Below are positions 1-12,373 of a DNA stretch of 64,000 nt, piece after piece (position 1 is the first letter of the stretch; each line of letters opens with the position of its first letter). A program made the translations under genes and the position numbers. Where the stretch lies: assembly GCA_037447655.1 (NCBI GenBank), contig JBBHKE010000769.1, positions 194,047 to 258,046 of the forward strand, in the 5' to 3' direction. Source of the stretch: Zygnema cylindricum (Eukaryota; Streptophyta; Zygnematophyceae; Zygnematales; Zygnemataceae). The notes below the pieces were generated by a model that saw only the letters and a program-made list of their open reading frames with translations, was not told where the DNA came from and did no database searches.

Positions 1-678
1 AGAGAGAGAAAGAGAGAGAGAGAAAGAGAGAGAGAAAAGGACATTGGATAATGTGAACTGACCCCGGATGAGGTTGAATTTGGTCAAACTCCAGCTGATG
101 TGACGCGACAGCATGAGCATTCTGGTCAAAAAGGATAAACCGAGTGCTGGTGGTTCCCTGGTCCAGGGCTCCAACAAACGAGGAAGCCATGGCTGCAGAA
201 AAGATTCACGACTGCAGACTACAGCTTCGGCAGTGTAGACGATTCTACTGCTCTTTAAAAAGACATCATTGTACGGATTCTGCAGTAAAATACAGTACAA
301 TTGCGGTGATCGGACGGTTACTTTCGCCTCCGCAAAACAAGGAAGTAAATAAGCATCAGCAGTTAGCAAAATCTGCCTCCTCCTGTAAGTTTGCACCAGC
401 TGAAGTTTTGCAATCTTTACTTTTTGACTGCATGTTTCCAGCAGGATTGAGCTGCCTGCTTTATATTTTGCAGTTTGCAATGCGCTGGGTCAGCAAACTA
501 TACCAAAAGGGACCACTTTATAGGAGATCAGGATAGAATGGATAAAGGTCAAATGATGTCGATTTCGGAAACAGATATGGTCCGTTGCAAATCGCCACGT
601 GGCATGTTCCTTGTACATTGTACATTGTACATTGAACATTTTACATTGTACATTGTACCATACTGTACTGTATTACTG
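1..678. repeat. Segmental duplication, left copy (matches 4243-4881)
   Basis: This block repeats 4243-4881: GA-rich intron start, glycerol kinase exon 1 and the upstream region. Exon 1 and roughly 200 bp upstream are identical by eye. Farther upstream there are point changes and a 12-20 bp indel near 460. The copies part at the TA at 679-680, which is exactly where the 4.9-17.8 kb transposon nest begins in the other copy. Confidence 0.9.
63..190 (-). CDS. Glycerol kinase exon 1, left copy (partial gene, runs off window)
   Basis: Read on the minus strand from the ATG at 190, this encodes 42 codons plus 2 nt, beginning [18 protein letters not shown] and ending just before a GT splice donor. 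The DQGTTSTR motif is the FGGY-kinase phosphate-binding start of glycerol kinase, which phosphorylates glycerol to glycerol-3-phosphate in the cytosol. The 128 bp are identical to exon 1 at 4308-4435. Any downstream exons would lie left of position 1 and cannot be seen. This may be the 5' end of the intact gene and the copy at 4.3 kb a duplicate, or the reverse. The identity is well supported; which copy is functional is unknown. Confidence 0.8.
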
Positions 679-1075
679 TAGTTTTTAGGCATTGATGTCC
701 CATCCGTACAGATTTTGACATTTTTACGAATTTTCGTTCTTTTTCATAGATTTTGAAACTTTCGTGAATCTTGCAACTTTTTGGCCCTCCGGGGTGCCGA
801 AGACGTCCGCGACCGCTCGTTTAGGGTTTATTTTTTCTGTTTTTGTTTTTTTTTAATTAAAAAAACAACCCAAAACCCTATTTCTCGTACCCGATCCCAA
901 GAGGTGCCGAATGTCGGCGCGAGGTGCCGCGAGGTGCCGAAGGTCCCACACTTGTATGGGGGCTTGTTCGATACCCTTACTGTATTACTGTAGTTTTTAG
1001 GCATTGATGTCCCATCCGTACAGATTTTGACATTTTTACGAATTTTCGTTCTTTTTCATAGATTTTGAAACTTTC
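668..1075. repeat. Direct repeat of about 100 bp flanking a 215-bp spacer
   Basis: The segment from about 668 to 770 (TACTGTATTACTGTAGTTTT... to GATTTTGAAACTTTCGT) recurs nearly unchanged at about 982-1075. The spacer holds several GAGGTGCCG motifs and an A/T-rich stretch. No ORF of interest is seen. It could be a local tandem duplication of a roughly 315-bp unit. Confidence 0.8.
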
Positions 1076-1154
1076 GTAAAATGCGTACACTTTTCGTACG
1101 TAATAAGTGTACGAATGTAATGTACGTAAATATTAAAATACAGGGTTGAACGTA

Positions 1155-1260
1155 CACCGTGAATCACTTTTAGAGCTAAATATTATTTTGGGTTCAAGGG
1201 CCTAACGCCAACAAAATGTCAAAAACTAACGCTAATTTATACACCTAACACTAATTTGGA
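1155..1260. mobile_element. Fragment of TA-type TIR element (one end only)
   Basis: CACCGTGAATCACTTTTAGAG follows a TA and resembles the inverted-repeat end shared by many elements in this window. The matching opposite end was not found, so the right boundary is arbitrary. Confidence 0.45.
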
Positions 1261-1262
1261 TG

Positions 1263-1770
1263 TAGCCGCGATAGTCTTTGTTCACATATTTGACGTTTGA
1301 GCATGTGAGAACAGGTTCTGGCCATTCTCCCTCGTCTTTATGACTAGGAATCAAATCTGAGTACGCTTTTTCGTGGCGACGCATTCAATTTCCTCTGTCG
1401 ATGCCTTTATCTGACACTTATTTCTGTACAACTGTACAAAATAATGAGAAATTTCATACGATATGATTCATTTTTTACACTACACTATTTAAATTTTAAA
1501 TATGTCGAATCTTGAGCAATTTACACTAGTTAAGCAGTACCTATAGTCTGTGATCACATATTCGACACTTGAACATGTGAGAACAGGTTTCTGTGATATT
1601 CCTTCGTCTTTATGACTGGGAATTAAATCTGAGTATGCTTTTCCGTGGCGACGCACTCAATTTCCCCTGTCGACGCTGTCGACGCTATTACCTGACACTT
1701 ATTTAGTACGTCTGTACGAAATAATGATTGGTTTTAGTATGAACTGACACAATTCATACATTCCATTTTT
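1263..1770. repeat. Diverged tandem duplication, unit about 278 bp
   Basis: Two units are visible, about 1263-1490 and 1543-1770. Both contain a GAACATGTGAGAACAGGTT-like block (GAGC in the first), CGTCTTTATGACT, GAGTRTGCTTTTYCGTGGCG and a CTGACACTTATTT block. No coding potential was recognised. The second unit carries an extra internal GTCGACGCT repeat. Confidence 0.75.
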
Positions 1771-2169
1771 TAAATGCAGTCGAAATTAGAGTAACTAACG
1801 CTAATTAAACAATAGGCATATTAACGTAAAACAAAAATTAGGTTGATGAAGTATTTAAGTTGTAGTAGTATTTTTTTTATGCCTCTTTTCCATTAGATTA
1901 TTAGATGTTTCCATATTTTTTCTTTTATTATAAAGTCAAAGTCGGCCAACGCATTTTATAATGTTTTGAATTTTGTTTCATGCGCATATTTGTTAATTTT
2001 CTTAGCGTTTCATGCGTGCGTTTTATGCGTATGAGACATCTATGCAGTCGAAAGCATTGCCCCTATTTTCTATTTTAATTGCCCCCGTTAGTTTTTCGAA
2101 AGTGGTCCCTTCCACCTTCGAGGGTACTTTCGAGCCGTCTGCCACACTCCAGATGCCCAGTCAAAACTT

Positions 2170-2535
2170 TAACCTGAGTTCCACTTATTTAGCTCGAGGA
2201 AAGAGGCAAAATTAGTTGAGAGGAAAATTTGGAGAAAACAATACAGCCAATTTGAATGTAAAAATGCAAAGGTCAAACTGACAAAGAACATCTCCTTCAT
2301 TTTAACTTGAGAATAAAGGCAAAATGAGACAAGAAAAAAATCAAGAGAAAAGAGAGCAGGTATGGAGGAGACATCAGACCCTGCTTTGCTTTTTTTATGA
2401 GCTTAACTTGACCTGAATTCCCAAATTTTTAACTCGAGAAAAGAGGAAACATGAGACAAGAGAAAAAAGAGCAGATGTGAAGGAGAGCCATCACCCTGCT
2501 TTGCTTTAATATGAACTTGTTCAAATTTCATCCAG
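2170..2535. repeat. Diverged tandem repeats, unit about 130 bp
   Basis: Units share TTTAACTYGAGAAWARAGG, GAGACAAGA, GAGCAG and CCTGCTTTGCTTT. Two clear units start near 2300 and 2430, with a weaker one before. No gene is seen between 1075 and 2830 other than these repeats. Confidence 0.6.
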
Positions 2536-2833
2536 ATACAGACTATTTGAATAAAAAAACCAAAATGTCAAAAAAAAATCGCCTATATTTTTAGTTTTTT
2601 TGCGGGAAATTGCCATGAACCATCATCTGCTTTTAGTCTTATAAAAACCCGTAACTCCAGATTCCTCACCCGAAAAACAAAATACATTTCATGTATACTT
2701 TGAATTATACATATAATCCAAGACATTTGCATTCGGGAAACAATCATAGAACTGTTAATCAAATCCTTCAAAACTAAGTTCCATTTCTTACAGAAACAGT
2801 GAAGCAACTGTCAAGAAAAAAGTAAAAATTGAC

Positions 2834-4435
<1,602 letters not shown>

Positions 4436-4902
4436 GGCTGCAGAAAAGATTCACGACTGCAGACTACAGCTTCGGCAGTGTAGACGATTCTACTGCTCTT
4501 TAAAAAGACATCATTGTACGGATTCTGCAGTAAAATACAGTACAATTGCGGTGATCGGACGGTTACTTTCGCCTCCGCAAAACAAGGAAGTAAATAAGCA
4601 TCAGCAGTTAGCAAAATCTGCCTCCTCCTGTAAGTTTGCACCAGCTGCAGTTTTGCAATCTTGACTTTTTGACTGATGTTTCCAGCAGGATTGAGCTGCC
4701 TGCTTTTGCAATGCGCTGGGTCAGCAAGATATACTAAAAGGGACCACTTTATAGGAGATCAGGATAGAATAGATATGGGTCAAATGATGTCGATTTCGGA
4801 AACATATATGGTCCGTTACAAAACGCCACGTGGCATGTTCCTTGTACATTGTACATTGTACCATACTGTACTGTAGTACTGCACACCGCGAATCGTAATT
4901 AG

Positions 4903-5938
4903 TAGTGTTGGGTATCGAGGACCGTTTTCCGATATTCAAATTATATCGAATTTCAGGTACCCGATAATCGATATATCGCCTCGATATATCGATTTTCAAA
5001 TCATCACGATATATTTCCAATATGTCACCGATATATCGTATCGTATTATATCGAAGCTAAAAAAATCCCACAGGTTTTCAAGGTCTCGTGACTTCGGACA
5101 AAGTGACTGTAAAATCTTTGCCGAAAAGAAATACGGTTTTTTCCTGAAAGTCAGCAGAGTGAAGGAGATCTCTGGGGCACATTGACGAGGTACACTTGTG
5201 AAGTACACGTACGTCATACGCAGGTACGATTTTCCAGACGAAAAAGGTCGGATTCCAGATATTCGACGATTTTTGAGATTTGGTAATCAGCTTACGTGGA
5301 ACCACTCATATCAGAAAACGTATGTAAAACTTTTTGACAAAAGATACGCGATGTACAGAGGCCTCTGTAATACATAAATTTTGCTGTCCGTACTATTACA
5401 GAGACCTCCTCGTGTAACCATACCCCAAATAATTAATCATTACAATTTCAGAATTACACCGTGAATCGTTATTAGCCTTATGTACGCTATATCGGCACCC
5501 CAAATTTTTGACATTGATACCTTAAATATAATAAACTATACTATTTAAGGACGTGGACCAAAATCTGCCACGTCTCCTAGCACTATTTTAGAATGAATGA
5601 TGCTAATTTTTTCTTTACACTAATAATTTCTATACGCTAATAACGATTCAAGGTGTAGTACTTTTTTGTCGGTTGCATTTTGCGGCGTCTACATTTAAGT
5701 CACGGAACGAAAATCACGGCGTACGTGGCGTATTAGACAATTTGACTTTTTCGCTAGAATAACATATTATATAAAAAAAATAAAAAAATAAATTTTAAAA
5801 AATACTATATATCGCAATATATATCGCGATAATTTATGTTGGTCTCGCTACGATATATCGAGGATCCTGCTCGATCGATATTCAATATATCGAATATCGA
5901 GATTATCGCGATATGAATTTACCCGATACCCAACACTA
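4903..5938. mobile_element. hAT-like non-autonomous element, 8-bp target duplication GTAATTAG
   Basis: Terminal inverted repeats TAGTGTTGGGTATCG (4903) and CGATACCCAACACTA (ending 5938) are perfect over 15 bp. Both flanks read GTAATTAG (4895-4902 and 5939-5946). An 8-bp duplication and TAGTG-type ends fit the hAT superfamily. CGATATATCG-type palindromes cluster near both ends (4970-5050 and 5800-5910), as transposase-binding subterminal repeats often do. It holds a TA-type MITE at 5457-5655 and no transposase. Confidence 0.9.
5457..5655. mobile_element. TA-type MITE inside the hAT-like element
   Basis: Begins CACCGTGAATCGTTATTAG and ends CTAATAACGATTCAAGGTG, flanked by TA on both sides (5455-5456, 5656-5657). 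It is 199 bp long and non-coding, and related to copies at 29864, 53187-53367 and 53774-53967 (shared CCTTATGTACKCTATATCG block). Confidence 0.88.
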
Positions 5939-6057
5939 GTAATTAGAGAAAGAAAAAATTAGAGGAAAAAAACAAAAAAAAACAATTAGAGTTATGAACG
6001 CTACACCGTGAATCGTTATTAGACTATAGAAATTATTAAAGTCAATAATGAATTTTA

Positions 6058-7563
6058 GGGTCAAGTTCCATCAGTCATTTGTGTAATCGTACGGCCAACT
6101 CTACGGGCCGGGTTAATTGAGGGTAACCTTCCATCAGGCGTTCCCAGTAATTGTACGATCAAGTTTACCGGCAGTAAAATTTGTAGCACCATTCCATCAG
6201 GTCGTGCCAGTGAATGAGGTGTTAGATTGCGATTGGTACCACGTAGGACCTGTTGAGCCGCCCGGGAAAAATCATCATTTCCAAAAGGACAAAATCGCAG
6301 CTGTGTATGTGTACGGGCAGAAGCCGATTAAAATATCTAGTAGCGTCACGCTAATGTATAATCTGAACGTTCTTAGGGTTGTTGTGGTATCAACGGCCAC
6401 GAAAATCGTTGCAAAGTTAAAGTTTGTACAAATGTCCAAGAATGTACCATTTGCACGTGAATGTATTTTCGCTGTATCGCACATTTATGAAGGAGACGTC
6501 ACAAGATGTCCTACAACCAAGATTTTTTTGTCGTCGAACAGGGTGGCTTTGATGTCACACGGTACACTCCATTTGCCATATGTAAGTTTATTGCACCACG
6601 TCTAACGTGGATCGACTCTGACTTTACAAGTGGACCAAAACACGCGTCCACTAATCACAAATTATCTTCCTGAGGACAGTCGGAGGAGAATAGCTACGTA
6701 CTCGAAACAAGAAGCGTTTGCGCCAAAAATTTAAAATCTGACGGTGGCATTTTTCTCCAAGAGGTCTGGAGAATCTCAACGAATTTTTAGTAAACATCTT
6801 TTGAAAAAAAAAAAAAAAAAAAACAGTACGGCCTAATACTGAAAGGTACTTTCTCCGGTAAACAACCCCACTTTTCGCCGAATGGAAGGTTACCCTGAGT
6901 CGATGTTCCATCACGGAAAGTATGTAATCCACGTGTTATACATTGAGTGGCACCACGTAGGTTTGACCGGATATTTAAAATCTTTTAAAGATCTTCACAC
7001 CGACAAATTTCACTTCAAATCTTCAAACGCGTACCATGTACCTGCATACCAAATCATGATACGACAAAACTTTTGTACTTTCTGCAAACGCTAGTCTTTT
7101 ACGCCAGCTCATTGTTTAGGGTTTGTGTTTTCGAACATGACAAAAATCCTTTGCTGAAAATAGTGTGACAAAAGAAATTGCGCGAAGAAAAACCGTTTCA
7201 AGATTACTTTTTTTAATTTTCAGTTGCATTTTGAAACGTACATACCATGTGCAAATTTCGTCAATTTTCGTTGGTTTTCCATCGTGACATGTAGCATATT
7301 TGTCCAGCGTGTCACGATTATTTTTTTCTGTATCTGCCAACCCACCTCTTACAGGTAAGTTGGCAGCTATAGAGAAAAATGAAGCGAACGCCTCGCGGAT
7401 GAACATCTGACGGTCAGTATTGCCTCCAAGATCTTTGGAGAGTGTTGACAAGATTCTCAGTAATGTTGTTTCGCATATAAAAACAAAATAAGCGGTACGA
7501 ATTGGTACGGATAGTCGTGAATTTATGTAAACTACCCCACTTTTCGACTTAGGAACTTGACCC
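6058..7563. mobile_element. Tourist/PIF-like element, TTA target duplication
   Basis: Inverted ends GGGTCAAGTTCC (6058) and GGAACTTGACCC (to 7563), flanked by TTA on both sides (6055-6057, 7564-7566). Three-base TTA/TAA duplications with GGG-starting ends are the PIF/Harbinger (Tourist) hallmark. It contains another such element at 6121-6895; without that it is about 0.73 kb. It has a second copy in opposite orientation at 8134-9893. A 111-codon minus-strand frame (7116-7451) is not conserved in the second copy and is probably chance. Confidence 0.88.
6121..6895. mobile_element. Tourist/PIF-like MITE, TGA target duplication
   Basis: Ends GGGTAACCTTCCATCAGGCG (6121) and CGCCGAATGGAAGGTTACCC (to 6895), flanked by TGA (6118-6120, 6896-6898). 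It is 775 bp and closely related to 19425-20217. The end sequence resembles that of its host element (GGGT...TTCCATCAG), so the two families are probably related. No transposase is seen. Confidence 0.9.
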
Positions 7564-8133
7564 TTAGTGTCATTGATGTTAATTTGTGTATCAATCCCAT
7601 TGTGAAAAAAATGTTAAATTGGAATTTCTCCATAACGCTGATTTAGGTATTCAGAATCCGTCGTCATTACATATACGTTAAAATAGGCAGAAGTGCAAAA
7701 TCTGACAATCCGTACCACGTCTCGTCCTTCCATTGTAATGAATCCACAATTCTAATTTAGGTTTGCGGATGAACAATCAATACGTCGTTCATACTTATAC
7801 ACTAAAATAGGTTCAAGTTTCTTCTAAGCGCAGTTTTGTATGTAACCGACATAAGTAAACAACAATTTCCGTACAATTTTCGGTAACGAAGTACAATGAT
7901 GTACGAAAAATCACCCTCTGTACACCACACTATTCAATAAATATGTACGGTGACACCATTGACGCCAATTCACAAGAAAGGTAATTAACGTCATGGATAA
8001 ATTAGAATCAATCACTGTATTTCGGGTATCAATGTCAAAATTTTGGGGCGTCGATATAGAGTACATAAGTCTAATAACAATTCATAGTGTAGTTTGTGTG
8101 ATAAGACTTTTTCACAGAGGAAGTTTACTCTAA

Positions 8134-9893
8134 GGGTCAAGTTCCATCAGTTGAAATGTTGGGTATTTTACAGAAATTTGCGTACCAATTCGTACCGCTT
8201 ATTTTGTTTTTATACGCGAAACAATACTACAAAGAATCTTGCCAATAATCTCCAAAGGTCTTGGTGGTAATAGAGACCATCAGATGTTCATCCGCGAGGC
8301 GTTCGCTTCATTTTTCTCTGTAGTTCCCAACGTACCAATAAGGGGTGGGTTGGCAAATACAGAAAAAATTTAATCGTGACACGCTGGACAAATAAGCTAC
8401 GTGTCACGATGGAAAACCAACGAAAATTGACGAAATTTGCACATGGTATGTACGTTTCAAAATGCAACTGAAAATTAAAAAAATAATCTTGAAACAGTCC
8501 TTCGTCGCGCAATTTCTTTTGTCACACTATTTTCGGCAAAGGATTTTCTTCATGTTGAAAACACGAATCCTAAACAATGAGCTGGTGTAAAAGACTGGCG
8601 TTAGTTTTGTCGTATCATGATTTGGTACGCAGGTACATGGTACGCAATTGAAGATTTGAAATGAAATTTGTTGGTGTGAAGATTTTTAAAAGATTTTAAA
8701 TATCCGGTCAAAACGTACGTGTAGAAACTAATGGTTTTATTAGTATTTTCTAGGTCTGAAAAGAAATATAGAAGTCGAGGCAGTCTATCTCTAACTTCTC
8801 TCTCCAACTCTCAAACTTGTCGCAGTCACTGAGAAATTGGAGAGGAAGCTAGAGCCATGGCTACCTTGGCTATCCTGAGGTTTACGGGAATTTTATATTA
8901 GGGTTTATTTATTTAATTAAAAGGTATGTGCCGGCGGCAGGATTTGATCCTTGTACCTACCGGCCGGCAGACAGGAAATAGCCGGTAGCCTTAGCCGTTA
9001 AGTCTAGCGGTAGTGTTACGTAGCATATAGTTTGATATTTATTTAAATATGTATACGTGCGATAAACCATTTAACTGAAATGAATTACGGGATACATAGA
9101 TCCAGTAATATATAATGTACGACTTACGGTACGGACAAAAATCAGTACCGCGCATTTGTTTCGTAAATGAAACAAATACCGCGCATGTATTTATTACGGC
9201 TACGATTAAAGCCGAATTTAATCGGACGGCCGGGATTAGCGCCGAGATCGCGGAGGAAGATTTCGGCGGTTTGTGGCCATCGCCACATCGGATGACGCGT
9301 GGCAAAATTCCGTTGGATTGTGGAAACTCCGGAGATTATGGCACCGAATCCGGATTTGACATGTGTCGACATTTTGGCCATGTCGTACAATGTCCGTACA
9401 TAAAGTACACCGGCAGCTGTACTTTTGCGTACGGAACTCAATTCTGATTGGTTCCGTACATCAGTAGATAGAGTCTGTGAGAGAGATAGGACTTAGAAAA
9501 ATTAGAAGATAGGACCCTCTCTCCCAGAGAGCTTCTGTACAAAAGGTCAACTTTGACCCTCCATAACTTACTGCTCAGGGGAGCAAATTCAGAGATTCTT
9601 TTTGCTATCGACTCAGGGGAGTCTTGTCTTCACAGGGGTGAAGTTGGTCAGAGTTTTTGTCTGCCAGGGTGGCAGTTATTTTTGCTTAAACACAAAGGGG
9701 TCAGGATTATCCTAGAGGCTTCTTGGAAGCTGTCCACTCTGAGGACTTATGGAGGTCTCAGAGTTTCAGTACGTGGTGCCACTTAATGTATAACACGTGG
9801 ATTACAAACTCTTTGTGATAGAACATCGACTCAATTAACCCGGCCCGTAGAGTTGGTCGTACGATTATAGAAACAACTGATGGAACTTGACCC
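8134..9893. mobile_element. Tourist/PIF-like element, inverted copy, TAA target duplication
   Basis: Ends GGGTCAAGTTCCATCAGT (8134) and ACTGATGGAACTTGACCC (to 9893), flanked by TAA (8131-8133, 9894-9896). Its body is the reverse complement of the element at 6058-7563. It is interrupted by a solo LTR at 8720-9768; without that it is about 0.7 kb. Confidence 0.88.
8720..9768 (+). mobile_element. Solo LTR of the window's Copia family
   Basis: Starts TGTAGAAACTAATGG, ends CTCAGAGTTTCA, and is flanked by GTACG on both sides (8715-8719, 9769-9773). It is 1049 bp long. It matches the LTRs of the Copia element at 11314-17756 in the opposite orientation. A single LTR with a perfect 5-bp duplication indicates LTR-LTR recombination after insertion. 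Confidence 0.93.
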
Positions 9894-11112
9894 TAATTTT
9901 TTTAAGTACTATATATTGGGTTATGTCGGCAATAATTATCCGCGTTGTAATTATGAACACTAAATAACGTAGAAGAACAAAATCTGTCAGTCCGTATAGT
10001 TTTGACGTCATAATGACGTTAGTACTATTTGTCGCACTCCATGTCAGTTAATGTTCACACTAACGACGATGCTGTCGACAGACGAAAGTTATGCCAACAT
10101 CTTTTTTTTATGTGATTGATTTTTTTGTTTAGTGCGATTTCACGTGCGAGCACGCTTCTATTAAATCATTATTTATACCTTTTTACTTATAAAAGTACAA
10201 TTTTGCACGGCAGGACGTCGTCCGTACTACATACTATTTAAAATGAACCTATATTCTAATTTTTTACGTTAATTAAACCATACTTTAAATAGAGCAATGA
10301 AAAAATTAGAATCATTTACTCTATTTAAGGAGATACAGTCAAAATTTAGGGCGACCAAATTAGCGTTTGTTGAAATTAAAAGTTTTATAATGTATTTTCT
10401 AGGTTTCTTAATTGATCTAAAATCAGGAGGAAAAAGTAGAGGCAGCCTGCTTCTAACTTCTCTCTCTGGCCCCATACTTGCCGTAGTCACTGAAGGCTGG
10501 AGAGGAAGCTAGAGCCATGGCAACCTATGCTTCTCTTAGAGTCAGAAGGCAACCCTTTTGGTAAACTTACCAAAAAGGTTGACGGACCTAAGATTTGATC
10601 TTGGTACCTACCGTGCGTCTAAATAGCCTAGTATGGTTACCATGTAGCCTAGCACCTGTGTTGAAGTATATAGGGTACATTAGCTACTTAACCACATAGA
10701 AATACAGAAGTTCATTTATTGACGAACAGACCACAATCACATAGAGATAGTTAGATAGAGTTACGTCGGAAATACCACTTGTATTTTTAACGGCCCTAAA
10801 TTAAGGTCGATATCAATCGGACGGCAGAGGAAGAAGGCGGCATCGTGGAATGAATGATTTGGCGGTTTGCGGTCACAGCCACACCAGGTGACACGTGGCA
10901 ACATGACATTGGATAGCGGCATCTTCGAGACATACCATGGCGAACCTGGATATGGCAGGCGTCGTCTTCTTGGCCATGTCGTACCGGGCCAAGTACCTTT
11001 CTGTATTGTACAATGATTAGATTGGCTCCGTAGTTCAGTAGTAGAGGGATCAAAGAGGGGTTTAGGACTTAGGAGAATTAGAAGTAGCCGCCTCTCTCCC
11101 AGAGTGCTCCTG

Positions 11113-11120
11113 TATAAAAG
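11113..11120 (+). promoter_or_regulatory. TATA box of the older LTR
   Basis: TATAAAAG lies at the place where the younger LTRs of the same family read TACAAAAG (for example near 9538) and where the 50.7-kb LTR has TATAAATG. It is followed by the conserved GGTCATCTTTGACC-type block, consistent with a U3/R promoter region. Confidence 0.6.
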
Positions 11121-11313
11121 GTCATCTTTGACCATTGATAATTTGCTGCTCATGGGAGCATATTCAACGATCCTTTTTGTAGTAGACTCGAGGAGTTTGC
11201 TCTTCTAAGGGTTGCAGTCTGGTCAGTCTGTATTGTGTTAGGGTGAGAGTAATACTCATACAAAGACTAAATATATTGTGGCTATCCTAGGGGCTTCTGG
11301 TAAACTGCCTACT

Positions 11314-12360
11314 TGAAACTCTGAGACCTCCATAAGTCCTCAGAGTGGACAGCTTCCAAGAAGCCTCTAGGATTATTCTGACCCCTTTGTGTTTAAGCAA
11401 AAATAACTGCCACCTTGGCAGACAAAAACTCTGACCACCTTGACCCCTGTGAAGACAAGACTCCCCTGAGTCGATAGCAAAAAGAATCTCTGAATTTGCT
11501 CCCCTGAGCAGTAAGTTATGGAGGGTCAAAGTTGACCTTTTGTACAGAAGCTCTTTGGGAGAGAGGGTCCTATCTTCTAATTTTTCTAAGTCCTATCTCT
11601 CTTAGAGACTCTATCTACTGATGTACAGAACCAATCAGATTACAATTCCGTACGCAAAAGTACAGCTGCCGGTGTACTTTATGTACGCACACTGTACCAC
11701 ATGCCCTAAATGTCGACACGTGGTATGTCCGGATTCGCTCCTTTAATCCTCAGAGATGTCGCGCTCCAATGTAACTTCGCCACGTGTCATCCGATGTGGC
11801 GATGCCCACAAACCGCCGAATTCTCCTTCCGCGATCTCGGCGCTAATTCCGGCCGTCCGATTAAACTCGCATTTGATCGTAGCCGTAATAAATACATGCG
11901 CGGTATTTGTTTCGCTTACGAAATCAATGCGCGGTATTAATTTCTTATCCGTACCGCAATTCGTACTTTTACACTACCATATCTATGTATCCAGTTAACA
12001 GTTATAGTTAAATGACTTATCCTACGTGTACATGTTTAAATAATTATCGTACTATATACTACGTAACACTACTTCTAGACTTAACGGCTAAGGCTACTGG
12101 CTATCTACTCTTTGACGGCCGGCAGGTACAAGGATCAAATCCTGTCGCTGGCACATACCTTTTAGTAATTAATCCATATACTAATATAAATTTCCCGTAA
12201 ACCTGAGGATAGCCTAGGTAGCCATGGCTTTAGCTTCCTCTCCAATTTCTCAATGACTGCGACAAGTTTTAGAGTTGGAGAGAGAAGTTAGAGGTAGACT
12301 GCCTCGGCTTCTTTATTTCTATTCATACCTAGAAAATACTTAAAACCATTAATTTCTACA
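11314..12360 (-). repeat. Copia 3' LTR
   Basis: 1047 bp, ending TCTACA on the plus strand (TGTAGA at the minus-strand start). It pairs with 16711-17756. The purine tract that primes plus-strand DNA synthesis lies directly beside it. Confidence 0.93.
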
Positions 12361-12371
12361 CTCCCCCTATT
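12361..12371 (-). promoter_or_regulatory. Copia polypurine tract
   Basis: Reads AATAGGGGGAG on the minus strand, directly adjoining the 3' LTR start. Position and composition fit a polypurine tract. Confidence 0.8.
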
Positions 12372-12373
12372 TT

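Larger units (their letters stand above)
6004..8089. mobile_element. Second TA-type TIR element, split by a Tourist-like element
   Basis: The left end CACCGTGAATCGTTATTAG (6004) and right end CTAATAACAATTCATAGTG (to 8089) are flanked by TA (6002-6003, 8090-8091). Its own sequence is 6004-6057 plus 7567-8089, about 0.58 kb. The right part is homologous in reverse complement to 50100-50434 and to 29864 onward. It sits inside the outer element; the relative at 52.4 kb lacks it at the matching position. Confidence 0.85.

Noticed and set aside
7116-7451. 111-codon minus-strand frame in a Tourist-like element
   Set aside because: The inverted sister copy at 8200-8575 does not keep the frame, and no PIF transposase motif is present.
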